DNA of 64,000 nucleotides from Areca catechu (taxonomy: Eukaryota > Streptophyta > Magnoliopsida > Arecales > Arecaceae), in NCBI GenBank assembly GCA_021397845.1, contig CM038052.1:39912449-39976448 (forward strand), in the 5' to 3' direction. Both the position numbers and the translations under genes were made by a program. The notes below the pieces were generated by a model. That model ran no database searches. It was not told the origin of the DNA and saw only the letters and a program-made list of their open reading frames with translations. This document shows, piece after piece, positions 33,851 through 46,257 of the stretch. Positions within the stretch are counted from its first letter, which is position 1. Each line of letters starts with the position of its first letter.

Positions 33851-35403
33851 ATGATAATGGTAAGGAAAAGATAATTGGCATCAGTAAGATCATAATAACC
33901 CCTTCTACATTCATTGAAAATGTATTACTAGTTGATAAATTGAAGCGAAATTTATTAAGTATTAGTCAATTATGTGATAGAGGCTTCAAGGTTGTCTTTG
34001 AATCTTCAAAGTTAATTATAACTAACTTACTTGATTCTAGCACTAAGCTCATTAGATATAGACTTGGAAATATATATGTGATAGATTTGAATGATCTAGC
34101 CATATCTAGTAGTACAAGTCTTGTCTCAATGAATGCTAAAACCAAAGAGTCTAGCTTATTTTGGCATAGGATATTAGGTCATGCTAGCATGCATACAATT
34201 GCTAAATTGATTTCTAAAGATCTAGTTAGAGGTTTACCAAAATTCAAAGTTGATTTTGAATATGTTTGTGATGTATGTCAATTAGGTAAACAAACTAGGG
34301 AGAGTTTTAAATCGAAAAACATGGTTTCCACTTCTAGACCACTTGAGCTACTATATATGGATCTATTTGGACCAACTAGGACTACAAGCCTAGGTCGTAT
34401 GAAATATGGACTTATGATAGTAGATGATTTTTCGAGATTTACTTGGGTTTTATTCATTGCACATAAGGATGAAGCTTTTAAAGTTTTTCAAAAATTTTAC
34501 AAGAAAGTTTCAAACCAGAAAAATCTTTCAGTTATTTCAATTAGGAGTGATCATGGCACAAAATTTGAAAATCGATATTTTGATGATTATTACACTAAGC
34601 ACGGCATTGATCACAATTTCTCCATTTCGAGAACATCACAACAAAATGATGTTGTAGAGAGGAAGAATAGGACTTTGGAAGAGATGGCCCGAACAATATT
34701 ATGTGAAGGCAATCTCCCAAGATACTTTTGGGCAGAAGTGGTGAATACTGCCTGTTACATTTTGAATCATGTTTTGATTAGACCGATTTTAAAGAAAACC
34801 CTCTATGAACTTTGGAATGATAGAAAACCAAGCATTTATTATTTTCATGTATTTGGTTGTAAATGCTTTGTGTTAAACAATGGAAAGAATAACCTAGGAA
34901 AGTTTGATGCAAAATCTAATGAAGCTATATTTCTGGGTTATTCAATTAATAGCAAAGCTTATAGAGTGTTTAACAAAAGAACATTAATAGTAGAAGAATC
35001 TGTTCAGGTTATTTTTGATGAATCTAACCCCTCACCTTCCAGAAAAGAAGAATGTATAGACAATGATACAGGTACACTTGATCAAGCAATAGAAGATATG
35101 AGCTTGAAGGACAAACCAACTCAAGAAGGAGAAGAAATGGTAAGTATAGATAATAGTGACCTACCAAGAGAATGGAGGTATGTAACTTCACACCCTAGAG
35201 ATATAATTATAGGTGATCCCTTACAAGGTGTTAGGACTAGATCATCACTTAGAGAAGCACATGATTATCTAGCATTTGTTTTACAAGTAGAGCCTCATAG
35301 CATAGAAGGAGCTGAAAATGATCCTAATTGGATGATGATGGCCATGCATGAAGAACTTAACCAATTTGAAGGAAATAATGTATGGATCTTAGGAATAAGT
35401 TAG
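33790..35403 (+). pseudogene. pol: Copia2 protease end, integrase and start of RT, open for 537 codons
   Basis: This is the longest open frame in the window. The zinc region keeps all four ligands (FWHRILGHASMH, CDVCQLGK). The integrase triad is intact: Asp in YMDLFGPTRTT, Asp in RSDHGTKFEN, and Glu in SQQNDVVERKNRTL. The integrase tail passes into the RT entry (DPNWMMMAMHEELNQFEGNN). Near 35384 about 50 bases found in Copia1 between NNVW and FRNKLDE are missing, and the frame shifts to a stop at 35403. The upstream start codon is an internal Met, not a gene start. Confidence 0.87.
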
Positions 35404-36110
35404 ATGAACAAGAAAAAGTAATTAGAAATAAAGTAAGATTAGTGGCTAAAGATTATAATCAAGAAGAAGGAATAGATTTTGATGAAACCTATGCACTTGT
35501 AGCCAGATTAGATGCCATTAGATTATTACTTACATTTGCTTGCTACATGAATTTCAAATTATTTCAAATGGATGTAAAAAGTATATTTTTGAATGGATTT
35601 ATTTTAGAAGAAGTTTTTGTATAACAACCACCAGGTTTTGAAAATCATGTTATTCCAAATCATATTTTTAAACTTAATAAAGTATTGTATGGATTAAAAT
35701 AGGCACCTAGAGCATGGTATGATAGATTGAGTAAGTTCTTACTTGAAAATAACTTTTTTAGAGGCAATGTATATACAACTTTATTTATTAAAAAGAAAGA
35801 GGATGATATGTTAGTTGTATAGATTTATATAGATGACATTATTTTTGGTGTAACTAATGAGCATCTTTGTAGAGAATTTACTGAGTTGATGTAAGGTAAA
35901 TTTGAAATGAGCTTGATGGGTGAACTAACCTACTTCCTTGGACTCCAAACTAAGCAAACAAAGGAATTTTTATCAACCAAGCAAAGTACATCAAGGAGAT
36001 TATTAAGAAGTTTGGTATGGAGTCATCCAAAGAAATGAGCACACTCATGAGCCCTTCTGCAGATTAAATAAAGATGAAGATGGTGGCAACATTGATCAAA
36101 AGCTTTCTCA
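35382..36110 (+). pseudogene. pol: Copia2 reverse transcriptase
   Basis: After the small deletion RT continues with LRNKLDEQEKVIRNKVRLVA, DYNQEEGIDFDETYA and FQMDVKSIFLNGFILEEVFV, then a stop, KVLYGLK with a stop, APRAWYDRL, and IYIDDIIFG with the catalytic pair near 35826-35837 (TAG two codons earlier). GELTYFLGLQTKQ ends the domain, and a base loss follows near 35960. Confidence 0.84.
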
Positions 36111-36780
36111 AGGTATGATTGGATCATTATTGTATTTAACTGCAAGTAGGCCTGATATCGTATTCAGTATGTATATATGTGCTAAATTTCAATCAAATTT
36201 TAAAGAATCATATATAATTGCTGTTAAAAGAATCATAAAAAATCTAAAAAGAATAAGTAATCTTGGTCTATGTATTCTAAGCAATCTTCATTATATTTAA
36301 TTGGTTTTTCTGATGCTGATTATGGTGGATATAAAATTGATAGAAAAAGTATTAGCGATACTTGCCAGTTTCAAGGGTTAAACTTAATTTCATGGTACTG
36401 TAAGAAACAAAACTTTATAGCACTATCCATTGCTGAGATAGAATATGTAGCTGCAAGGAGTTGTTGTGCACAAGTATTATAGATTAAGCAATAACTAGAA
36501 GATTATGATGTTATACAAACAAAAATTTTTATCAAATGTGATAACACTAGTGCTATTAATTTGACAAAAAATCCTATTCAGTATTCAAGAATAAAATATA
36601 TAGAAATTAAACATCACTTCATTAGGGATCATGTACAAAATGGAGAAATTGAACTTGAATTCATTCCAACTAAAAATCAACTTACCGACATCTTTACTTA
36701 GCCACTTAATGAAGAAAGATTTGAAATGATTGGAGGAGAATTAGGGTTATGTGACCCCTTTTAGAATTTTTGATATATTT
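36111..36780 (+). pseudogene. pol: Copia2 RNase H
   Basis: SLLYLTASRPDIVFSM leads to GFSDADYGGYKIDRKSISD, with the acidic pair kept, and to LSIAEIEYVAARSCCAQVL, followed by a stop. A frame change lies near 36270-36300. The end reads QLTDIFT, a stop, PLNEERFEMI, and stops near 36765. It is better preserved at the active site than its Copia1 counterpart. Confidence 0.83.
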
Positions 36781-37121
36781 TATTCTAAATTAAGAAAAAA
36801 TTATCTAGAAGACCTTCTACATCAATTTAAGGACAATGATCACCTTACATAGTATCCTTCTATCATTAGAAAGCTTTTTAGAGTGTTTTAGAACCTTTTT
36901 GTGAGTTTCTGCTTGAGCTGACTCAAGCAGTCATGCTTCTGGCCAAGCCGACTCGGATGTCGGGCTAGGCATTTTTATATAACATGTAGAACTAAACTTA
37001 GGGATTTTATCTCCTATTGAACCTTAGCCAAACTTCTTTAAAACCCTTCCAAAGCCTAGGGACCACTCTCTCTACCCCACCTTGCTTGAATTTCATCCTC
37101 CCACACCATTGATTTCCAGTT
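36781..37121 (+). promoter_or_regulatory. Copia2 pol-ORF3 spacer with two palindrome copies
   Basis: This is a noncoding spacer. GAGCTGACTC (36915-36924) and AAGCCGACTC (36945-36954) match the motif variant of this element's own LTR, in the same place where Copia1 has its GTGTCGACAC variants. ORF3 starts at 37122. Confidence 0.55.
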
Positions 37122-37147
37122 ATGGCTCGGAAGAGAGCAAGGCATGT

Positions 37148-38498
37148 TGATGTAGGATTAAATATGCATGCAAAGTATTTTTTCATGATTAAACATGAAG
37201 TTAAGGTTTTATATCCTGAATTTCAAGCCAAGATTCAAAATATAGAATTTTATAGAAATTCTAGAAGCATGCATGCAGAAATAAACCCTAAAGTAATAGA
37301 TAAGCAGGATCGCCAAGGTTGAGAAACCCTGGTCAGGCTAGCTTTCCTACAATACCACTACTGATAAATCAAGGGGGTGTACTTGGAAATGGTAGAAGTG
37401 CCTGCTGAAGATCATTCCATGAAGAGATCGCTCATGCTCCCGGATGCGGCCTGGAAGAATAAGCTCTGACCTTGTGGATTCGTGGCTTTCTGCTTGGTGA
37501 TCCGATGGCTGATCAGAAGGTATCCTCAGACTCGTGAGAACTGAGGGACCTACAAATCACCATCTGGGGTTAGAAAACTAGGAGTATGAAGATTGAATAA
37601 TTAAAAGAAGGAAAAAGAAAGGCTCTTGGATGATGGCCACCAAGGGTTGGAAGGAAGGGGTGGCTAGGGTTTTGATGTTGTAGATGGAGGCAAGACGTTG
37701 GAACAAGAACTCGCTCGCACACAGCACACACACAGCAAGGGCACACAGCAAAGAGAGAAAACTCAAATTTAATTCATCAATATTCTAAAATTACATGAGG
37801 AGGGGAGGCCTTTAAATAGGCTTACAAACTTGGGGCTCAAGTAAGGGTATTCATGCGAAATTACATTAATCTTGAACCCATACAAAGACATAGACTAGGG
37901 CTCTCCACTTTTGATTGAGCCTCTCTCTCTCCCTCTCCTTCTCTTGGTCAGCCAAAGAGGGGTGACTCTAAGGGAGACCGACCAATGGGGCTGACCATAA
38001 GGGTTGGCGCCCCTCTTGATGCTCCACATGGGCCTTGGGTGGCCCAGCATGCTCCAGGCTACGTTCCAGGGTTCCAAGGCCTTCAAATTCTTTTACTGGA
38101 TCTTTCATTCTTTGTAAGTGTGGCTCCATGACTTTAAGCTGGTTGGATCTTCGATTATCTTGAGTCTTCTACATGCAAAATTTAACTGGACTCCCTATAA
38201 AATTTACAGGACTCAGAAAATGACTAGCTCAATATGAGCTGACTTGATTGATAAACTTCAAAACTTACAGAACTCAAAACTTGACCTGACTCAATTGACT
38301 TGGCATCCTAAATACAAGACTTAAGTGTGGACATGACTCCAATGGACTTACTCACAAAACTCAAATGAACTCACTTAAATTGACTAAACCCTAATTACAA
38401 ATTGAACAAAACTTGGACTCACATCCTAAACTCTAATTGATAACCACAAAGGGTTGAAATGCCTCTGCCAAAGTTTAGGACCTCTGATATTCCCATCA
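37148..38498 (-). repeat. Gypsy3 3' LTR
   Basis: It runs from TGATGTAGGATTAAATATGC to TCTGATATTCCCATCA on the plus strand, 1351 bp. Minus-strand TATTTAAAGGCC near 37820 is the likely TATA box. A short CACACAGCACACACACAGC stretch lies near 37715. Confidence 0.9.
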
Positions 38499-39080
38499 AT
38501 TCTCCCGGGGTCAGAGGAACTCGATCTCGTCGAGTAAGGATCACACTGAACCTGGTGCCTCTCAAGAAGGTCTGAGTGGAGGGGCAGCAAGTCCTCTCGA
38601 GTATCCCACGAAGTGTCGGGTCCTGGCAGACCTTGCCAACGGACCAAGTGGCGTTGAAAATCGCTATCCTGGGTCATGGAAGCTCGATCATCCAGGACAC
38701 GCTCGATCCATATTTCTTTCTTAGGCCAAATTATAGGTGGACACTCAGGGTCAGGCTCACTCTCAATGGATGGGGTAGGTTCGAAGGCCTCACTAGGAAT
38801 CGCTGTCAGTTCCCTAGACTCAATCAGGTTTGCGGTATTGAAAGTAGAGCTAAAGCCAAACTCTAAGGGCAAATCGTGGACATGGGGTCCTACCTTCTCT
38901 ATCACTTCTAAGGATCCAACTCTGCGAGCATGAAACTTTTTTTAGGCCTAAGCCTAACCAAGACAGAATTCCTTACATTGAATCCATTGGCTCTTATTCG
39001 GAAATTAGCCAGTTTGTTAGATGTTTCATTACTTCAATTACTATTACGGCTAATATCCTGATGCATATGCTATGCGGTGT
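38499..39080 (-). pseudogene. pol: Gypsy3 integrase C-terminus with chromodomain
   Basis: On the minus strand, GFNVRNSVLVRLRPKK opens the remaining integrase tail. VEKVGPHV-type and LPLEFGFSSTFNTANLIESR segments follow, then the chromodomain: ERVLDDRASMTQDSDFQRHL, VRWQGLPGPDTSWDTREDLL, HSDLLERHQ. The domain is open from 38905 into the LTR. Everything from RT to the integrase core is missing just upstream (near 39090-39130). Confidence 0.85.
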
Positions 39081-39342
39081 TCAGTGCAGGTGTGGATAGT
39101 TGAACTGGATTTATGGACTTATCAAGCTCAACACTAGTTGGAAGGTCATCAAGAAGGTCTTTGGGAAGAAAGTCTCCTAAACTAATGTTTACCTCCTAGG
39201 GTTGTTCCTTAGGGACTTATTCCTGGACCTTCTCTATGGACAACTCTCTTGAACCCTCTATTATGTTTGATCCTGTCTCAGTCACTTCTTCTTCAAATTT
39301 TGCAGTGGGTTCAGGATCCTTTTCCTTTGATTCCTCAAGGAG
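39081..39342 (-). other. Gypsy3 protease-RT linker up to the deletion
   Basis: The minus-strand translation is acidic (KFEEEVTETGSNIIEGSREL) with stops. GDFLPKDLLDDLP matches the start of RT in Gypsy2 (EDLPDHLPPLRD). The join to integrase lies shortly after, so about 2.3 kb present in Gypsy2 is gone. Confidence 0.65.
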
Positions 39343-39850
39343 TTAACTCTCTAGCTTCTCTTCTACTGGACTCAACTCTTCAATATCAATGGGCTCATGG
39401 GTTTCTTTCTCTAATTTCTTAGTCTTAATTAAATTAACTCTTGTTTTCTTCTCCTTAAGGCTACTAGAAGCTCCCCTAAATGGGTCTTTAGGTTGAGTCA
39501 GGTGGATCACAAACTTCTCCCCATGGTGACTAAATATACAGGTATTGGTTTGACCAAACAAGATTGCATCATGATCATAAATCCATGGTCGACCTAGGAT
39601 AGTACTACTAACTTTCATGGGAAGGACATCACACCAAATCTTCTCCTCATATGTTTGCAATTTGATCAGGATTTGGCATCTAGATTTGATTGGGATGGAG
39701 GTGGAATCTATCCAAGAAACCTTATAGGGGCTAGGATGGGGAACTAGGGTCAATCCTAAAGATTTCACTGTACTGGCAGATATGGCATTAACACAACTTC
39801 CACTATCTATTATGATCTTGAACACCTTACCTCCTATCTTAATAAAGGTT
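39343..39850 (-). pseudogene. pol: Gypsy3 aspartic protease, intact motif
   Basis: FKIIIDSGSCVNAISASTVK carries an intact DSG. PYKVSWIDSTSIPIKSRCQI and STILGRPWIYDHDAILFG follow, with FSHHGEKFVIHLTQPKD near the end. It is open for 160 codons and is the best-preserved protease of the window. Confidence 0.84.
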
Positions 39851-41210
39851 TGTAGGATGTTGGTCCTACGCTAGTCTTCCTTAATTTGGTTTGGGTCAAG
39901 ATGCACCTAACCACTCCTAACAAGTTTTCGGACTTAGGTACTTCCTCCTCTCCCTCATACTCATTTATCAATTGTTCATCAGCTTCATAAACTTCTCCCT
40001 CAGGCTCAACTATGAACTCAGGCTCATCCTCACCTAGCTCACCTATATATAGGGCACTGGCTGGACACTGGCTAGCAAAGTGACCTAGTTTACGGCATCT
40101 ATAGCACACCTTTAGGGAGATGAGTTCCCTATGACCCTCTATAACTTTGCCTTTATTTTCTCTATGGGTCATGGAGGTACTAGGTTGAGGTCAAATCGGG
40201 TCAGGGTGACTTAGACTGGGCCGACTCAGGTTGGGTCGATTTGGGTCAGGTCGACTAGGGTAGGCTTGATTAGATCCCGAGTATGGGCTAGGGTTTCTAA
40301 TGGGCTCAAGTTTACAAAAGATGGTCCCTCTCTGGAAACGCTCAATATTCCTAGCAATCTGGTAGGCCTGCTCTATGTCTCTGACCTCTCTCAGGTAAAG
40401 CTCCCTCTTAATGTCATCCCTAAGGCCAGTCCTAAACCTAGACAAGACAACATCTTCATCTTTATCTAAGTTACATCGCATGGAATACTCATCAAATTTC
40501 ATGATGTATTCATCTACACTCTTGCTATCCTAACTCAATCTTTGCCACTGATCCAACAAACCCTGGTGATATGAGGTTCGAATGTATTTCCCTCTAAGCT
40601 TGGCCTTCATGGCCCTCCAGGTGACTATGGGTTCATGGCCTCCTAGCCTAAGTGTTCTTTCAATAGTAGCCCAATATAACCTGGCCTGGCAGACTAGCTT
40701 AAGCTTGGCAAACCTAAACTTACGTTCCTCAGACATATTGTCCCACTTAAAATACTAGTCAACTTCTCCCTCCCAATCAATATAAACCTTTGGGTCAAGA
40801 CAGCCATCAAAAGTGGGTGCATCAAGTCTAATGTTTCTATAGGCCCTGTCTTCCTGGTATATGAAATCCTGATTGGGTCTCCTTGGGTGAACCTCTAGAA
40901 CTGGGTCATGACAATGGGCTCTCCTAGGTTCAACCTCAAAGTATGGATTAGGGTTTGGGTTTCTCCTAGGGTTAGCCTCATAGTAAGGATCTCGGTGTGG
41001 GGTTCTCCTAGGATGGGGAGGTGACTCAAGATTTGGTTCAGCATGGGACCTATGTGTCTCCTCTAGGGTTCCTAGCTGAACATCTACTTGGTCAAATCTA
41101 TGAATTGGATATTTGATTGGGTCATCTGGTCATCCATTTGGTCTAATCGGGTGTTCAATCGGGCCATCTGGTCACTCAAGATCTAGGACAGCATCAAGGT
41201 GGGATTCCAT
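39834..41210 (-). pseudogene. gag: Gypsy3 gag with intact zinc knuckle
   Basis: The start is ATG at 41210 (MESHLDAVLD), matching the gag start of Gypsy4 at 47578. The core is MSEERKFRFAKLKLVCQARL (40736), GKYIRTSYHQGLLDQWQRLS, a stop, MKFDEYSMRCNLDKDEDVVL and LSRFRTGLRDDIKRELYLRE. The knuckle at 40065-40106, CYRCRKLGHFASQC, has all four ligands. An acidic stretch leads to protease. Stops at about 40530 and 40190 and one near 41177 disrupt it. Confidence 0.84.
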
Positions 41211-42114
41211 GGGTTCAGCTGGTTGTAGAGGTGGTGGATGATATGAAGCTCCTGATCTAGTGCACATGCAAGACTCGAACAAATCGACTACAAGTACCTA
41301 GACCTAGATCCCAAACAGAATGGGTCGACTCAACTTACACACAACTCAACCCCTAATCCTTCCACTGGCCAGGTAAGAGGTGGGATAGTGAGAGGCCCCC
41401 CTGCTTAATGCAGGACCCAATTAAAGAATCACTGATCCGCTTAGATCATTTGACACTATATTTCTAGCCTAGACACCAACTTCCGGTAATAGGAGATGAA
41501 TTGGATGCACTAGTCTTCCCATAATGGTTGAACCCGACCTGTTGATGTCCCTAGCTCTCTAGAGCAAATTAGGTCTAATCAATTTTAGTTAGGGTTGGGT
41601 TCAGATGTAAGGATTTTGGTTTTGGGCTAAGGAGAGGTGATCAAATCCTCCCCCCATCTGACATAGTAAAAGTGCCCTTAAGATAAGTTATGTGGATGAT
41701 GGCACACATATGAAATACAAATTAGGGTTTTGTAGTTTTGGTATTTTTTAATTTTGAATATTTTTTTATCTTGCAGGAAATAAAATATGTATAAAAGTAC
41801 CTAATATGCAGGAAATATGCAGAAAAATTAAAATATGGAATGATTATGCAAGAAGAACCCTAAACATACTAAAATTTGTCTTGCTAAAAAATAGAGCAGA
41901 ATTGTTCTTAGGAAGTATTCCAATATACAAAAAATTTATAGATCAAATTAAATCATGAGAAAACTATGAAAAATACTTTCAATAATATGGAATCTAGAAA
42001 AATAAAAATTAAGATTTTTGGATCTTTCTACATATAGAAATCACAAGAATAACAGACTATATACTGAGATAATGGGATGCAGAAACTAGCCTTAAACTAT
42101 GCTCTGATACCAAA
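41211..42114 (-). other. Gypsy3 leader and primer binding site
   Basis: This is the noncoding leader of the minus-strand element. On the minus strand it starts with TTTGGTATCAGAGCATAG; the primer site is at 42101-42112, complementary to initiator-Met tRNA. The rest is AT-rich and lacks genes. Confidence 0.8.
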
Positions 42115-43485
42115 TGATACGGGATGATTTCTGCATGCAAAGTGTTTTTTCATGATTAAGCATGAAGTTAAGGTTTTATATCCCAAATTTCAATCCAAGA
42201 TTCAAAGTTTAAAATTCTATGAAAATTCTAGAAGTATGGATATAGAAATAAATCCTAAAGTAATAGATAAGTAGGATCGCCAAGATTGAGAAACCCTGGT
42301 CAGGCTAGCTTTCCTACAATACCACTACTGATAAATCAAGGGGGTATACCTGGTAATGGTAGAAGTACCTGCTGAAGATCATTCCATGAAGAGATCGCTC
42401 ATGCTCCCAGTGCGGCCTAGAAGAACAAGCTTCTGACCCTGCAGATTCGTGGCTTTATGCTCGGTGATCCGACAGCTGATCAGAAGGTATCCTCAGACTC
42501 GTGGAAACTGAGGGACCTACAAATCATCATCTGGGGTTAGAAAACTAAGAGTATGAAGACTGAATAATTTAAAGAAGAAAAAAGAAAGGCTTTTGGATGA
42601 TGGCGGCCAAGGGTTGGAAGGAAGGGGTGGCTAGGGTTTTGATGTTGTAAATGGAGGCAGGGTGCAGGAACAAGAAGAACTCACACATAGCTCACACAGC
42701 ACACACACAGCACACACACAGCAAGGGCACACAATAAAGAAAGAAAACTCAAATTTAATTCATCAATATTCTGAAATTACATGAGGAGGGGAGGCCTTTA
42801 AATAAGCTTACAAACTTGGGGCTCAAGTAAGGGTATTCATGAGAAATTACATTAGTCCTAAACCCATACAAAGACATAGACTAGGGCTCTCCACTTTTGA
42901 CTGAGCCTCTCTCTCTCCCTCTCCTTCTCTTGGTCGACCAAAGAGGGGTGACTCTAAGGGAGGCCGACCAAGGGGGCTGACCATAAGGGTTGGTGCCCCT
43001 CTTGATGCTCCTCATGGGCCTTGGGCAGCCCAGAATGCTCCAGGCTACGGTCCAAAATTTGAAGGCTTTCAAATTCTCTTATTGGATCTTCCATGGTCTT
43101 TATGTGTGGCTCTATGACTTTAAGCTGGCTGGATCTTCGATTATCTTGAGTCTTCTACTTGCAAAATTTGACTAGACTCACTATAAAATTTACATGACTC
43201 AGAAAATGACTAGCTCAACAGAGCTGACTTGACTGATAAACTTCAAAACTTACAGGACTCAAAACTTGACCTGACTCAACTGACTTGGCATTCTAAATAT
43301 AGGACTCAAGTATGGACAAGACTCCAATAGACTTACTCACAAAACTCAAATGAACTCACTCAAATTGACTAAACCCTAATTACAAATTGAACAAAACTTG
43401 GACTCACATTTTAAACTCTAATTTGATAACCACAGAGGGTTAAAATGCCTCTGCCAAAGTCTGAGGCCTCTGATGTCCCCATCAC
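42115..43485 (-). repeat. Gypsy3 5' LTR
   Basis: TGATACGGGATGATTTCTGC to TGATGTCCCCATCA, 1371 bp, matching 37148-38498 throughout with scattered changes and a few small indels, including a longer CACACACAGC stretch near 42690-42725. Confidence 0.9.
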
Positions 43486-45019
43486 ATGTAGAATCCAGTG
43501 TACAGAGGAAAAGAAGGTCAAAACGTAGAGAAGAAGAGTCGACCCCTATTCAAGAACAAGAGGAAGAAAGGAATGAGTCACCTTCCCCGTCGAGATAGGT
43601 AATCTCAATGGCTAACCGCCAAATTACCAGTGGAAGATGAATAGTTTTCTCATTTTTGGATGAACTAGGGCTAAAAATTGGAGAATGGATAAAGGCTCAA
43701 GGATGGAGTGACTTTTATTCTTTAGACACTCTAACTTATCCTAATTTGGTAAGAACCTTTTATGAAAACCTTACCCTAGGTGAGTATCACATTGAATTAA
43801 CTATTAAAGGTGTAAGGCTAGTTGTGGATAAGGAAAGACTGAGCAATGTTCTGCACATGCCAAATGAAGGACTGAATCACTTAGTATTGAAAGACAAGAA
43901 GAAAACCCTTAGACTTATTCTTAAGAGAAGAGATGTTGATGATGTGGAGAATGTATAGGCTAACATATTATCGCTGGAAATGAGATTGTTGCACAACATG
44001 ATTAGCAGGATTTTCTTGCCAAGGATAGGCCGATTTGATTAGGTAAGTGAAAGAGATCTGGCCTTTATAAGATGCTTGATTGAGGGGGAGGCCCTTAATC
44101 TCCCCTACATTATGTTGGTTCAGATGAGGAAAGCAGTAAGGAGGGTGAAAGCCTGCCTTCCCTATGGCATGGTTTTTACTTTACTATTTCAGCACTTTGG
44201 GATAGACCTTACTAGAGAGGACGGTAGACCACTACATCATACTGATACCTACTTGATGAAGTCCCTATAGTGGATGGGTTACCATCTAGTTCAGAGAGTT
44301 TGGTCGAAGAGGGTATCAGGACAGAGGGTGGCACATCCTTCTTCAGATGATGAGGATGATGATGATCAGGTAGAGCACCCCATGGCTGATACTAGGACTA
44401 CTACTGATAGAGGTGATGATGTTGATCATGTTGTAGAGGCTGAGACTGAGGAGCATATACAGACAGTGAGACAGCCTAGTAGTCCTAGGACTCTACTAGG
44501 ACCTTCAGTTGCTCCATCAGCACCTTCAGTCTTGACTGCTTCACAAGCCTTTATAGCACAGTAGCTGAGACAGCTTTCAGAGTTCCTGACAAGCACTTTC
44601 TCTTCGATGTTTGGCGAGCTTCGTCAAACAGTTGATACTAGACTTTAGGAGATCAAGATGGAGCTAAGTTAGTTATCTTCTAGAGTTGAGGCAGTTGAGA
44701 GTTGCCAGCACTCGTAGGATGTCATTCAGTCTGATATTAGAGACCTGTGCACGGATTTTGGTCAACTGAGAGAAGCAGCGGATGCTCTTAGCACCTAGCA
44801 TACAGTAGAGCTTCAGTGTCTACAGAAGAGAGTTCACGGTATCTCTAACATGCTTCGAACTATCTGGGTATTCTTATCGAGATTTTCTTTTGCCACTAAG
44901 GCTTCAGGAGCTACAGCATCTAGAGATCCACCTATTCAGTCACCACCTAGTTTGATCCTACTCCTCTTGCTTTACAGCCCCCTGTACCATCTACTGATGT
45001 TAAATTAGAGCCTACCCCA

Positions 45020-45489
45020 TGATGCGGGATAAAGCTCTAATACCAAAATTGATGCAGGACAAAGGGGTGACTAGCTAGGAGGATCGTTGGAGAGCTAAGA
45101 AGTCTCCTGTGATTAGGGTCAAAAAGGCAGAAAAAATATGTGGGGGCAAGAAAGATGGATACTCTATAGACTTGGGACTTACCTTCATAGAAAGACGTCG
45201 CACCTCTAGGACATCTCACCCATCTCACTAAATGTAGTTTAGGGCGTCCCACCCATCTCACTACATGCGGAGCCTAGGGAGTTCCACCCAAATCGCTACT
45301 GGGGTTGTGAAGAAGAAGCTCCAAGATCATAGAGGGGACTCAGCTTGGGAGAAGATAACTGGGGCTTCACACCCCTCGACACCCACAGGTGAAGGAAAGA
45401 CTGGCCTCATGCCCACTCCTAATGGAGGCAGAACCAAGAATACTTTTTTCAAAAATTCATATTCATCATTATCATATTTTATTCAAGAG
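45020..45489 (-). repeat. Inverted family-A R-U5 plus primer site at the left end of Gypsy4
   Basis: Read on the minus strand it begins near CTCTCTTGAATAAAATA and follows the solo LTR from about 33255 to its end at 33729, finishing CCTGCATCA at 45050. Next come ATTT, the primer site TGGTATTAGAGC (45045-45034) and TTTATCCCGCATCA (45033-45020). The outermost bases on the plus strand are therefore TGATGCGGGATAAA, an inverted U5 end. The inner junction lies in the shared word GAGAGG near 45481-45490. Confidence 0.82.
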
Positions 45490-46257
45490 AGGAGTAGTCC
45501 TAGTTGGGAGAAGAAATTCGAAACTATTTGGGAGAGGACTTGTGGAAGAGTTTGTAAAGGAAAAGGAAGACCATGTAAAATCTCTTGTATATCCTAACTT
45601 GTATGCTTATATAAAGGCCCCTTCCCCCCCTCATGTATTATTGCTGATTATTGATGAATGAATTATTCTTGAGTTTCTCAAAATTGTGTGTGAAGTTTTC
45701 TATGTGATTTAGGGTATCTGTGTGATCCCTGTGCCCTGCCTCTAGGTCGACAGCCTCTTCATCTTCCTAGCCACCCGTCTTCCTTCCCTTCCTTTCCTTC
45801 TTCTTTCAGTGATTTAACCTTTTTTCTTCTTTATTTTCTAACCCTTGAATGGTGATTTACAGGTCCCTCAGAGTTAACGAATCTAGGATTCCAATCGACA
45901 AGCTTTCGGGTCACCAGATTGAAAGTCGCGAATCCGCAGGGTTGATAGCTTTATTTTCTAGGCCGCATCCATCGAGCGTAGAGTGAACTCTTCATGGATC
46001 AATCTTCAAATCTCTATCAGGTACACCCCTTAGACTCATCAGGTAGTGGTATTGCAGAAGAGCTAGTCCTAACCAGGGCTTCTTAGCCTTGGCGGTCCTG
46101 TTTCTTCACTTGTAGGATCTATTTCTGTATGCATCAGCTTCTAGAATTTCTATAGAATTCCCTACTTCGGAGCCTGACTTGAAATTCAAGATATAAACTT
46201 CTAATTTAATACTTAATACATGAAAAATAATTGGCATGCATGAATAGTCCCGCAGCA
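45490..46257 (+). repeat. Gypsy4 left LTR, 3' half only
   Basis: From AGTAGTCCTAGTTGGG to GTCCCGCAGCA it matches 50315-51085 of the right LTR, including TATATAAAGGCCCC near 45608. About 680 bp of U3 present on the right is missing here. Confidence 0.85.

Larger units (their letters stand above)
37148..43485 (-). mobile_element. Gypsy3: chromovirus with most of pol deleted
   Basis: LTRs 37148-38498 and 42115-43485 enclose a minus-strand gag, protease, a short linker and the integrase chromodomain end. CATGT is duplicated at 37143-37147 and 43486-43490. The primer site GCTCTGATACCA (plus-strand reading) at 42101-42112 and the purine tract at 38499-38512 give the orientation. RT, RNase H and the integrase core are absent, so it depended on other elements. 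Confidence 0.92.

Noticed and set aside
42101..42112. GCTCTGATACCA as the end of a tRNA gene (also near 16193)
   Set aside because: No cloverleaf precedes it. It is the primer binding site of a minus-strand element seen on the plus strand, next to an LTR end.
42680..42730. CACACACAGC stretch as a significant microsatellite locus
   Set aside because: Short and imperfect, and present in both Gypsy3 LTRs; it is part of the LTR.
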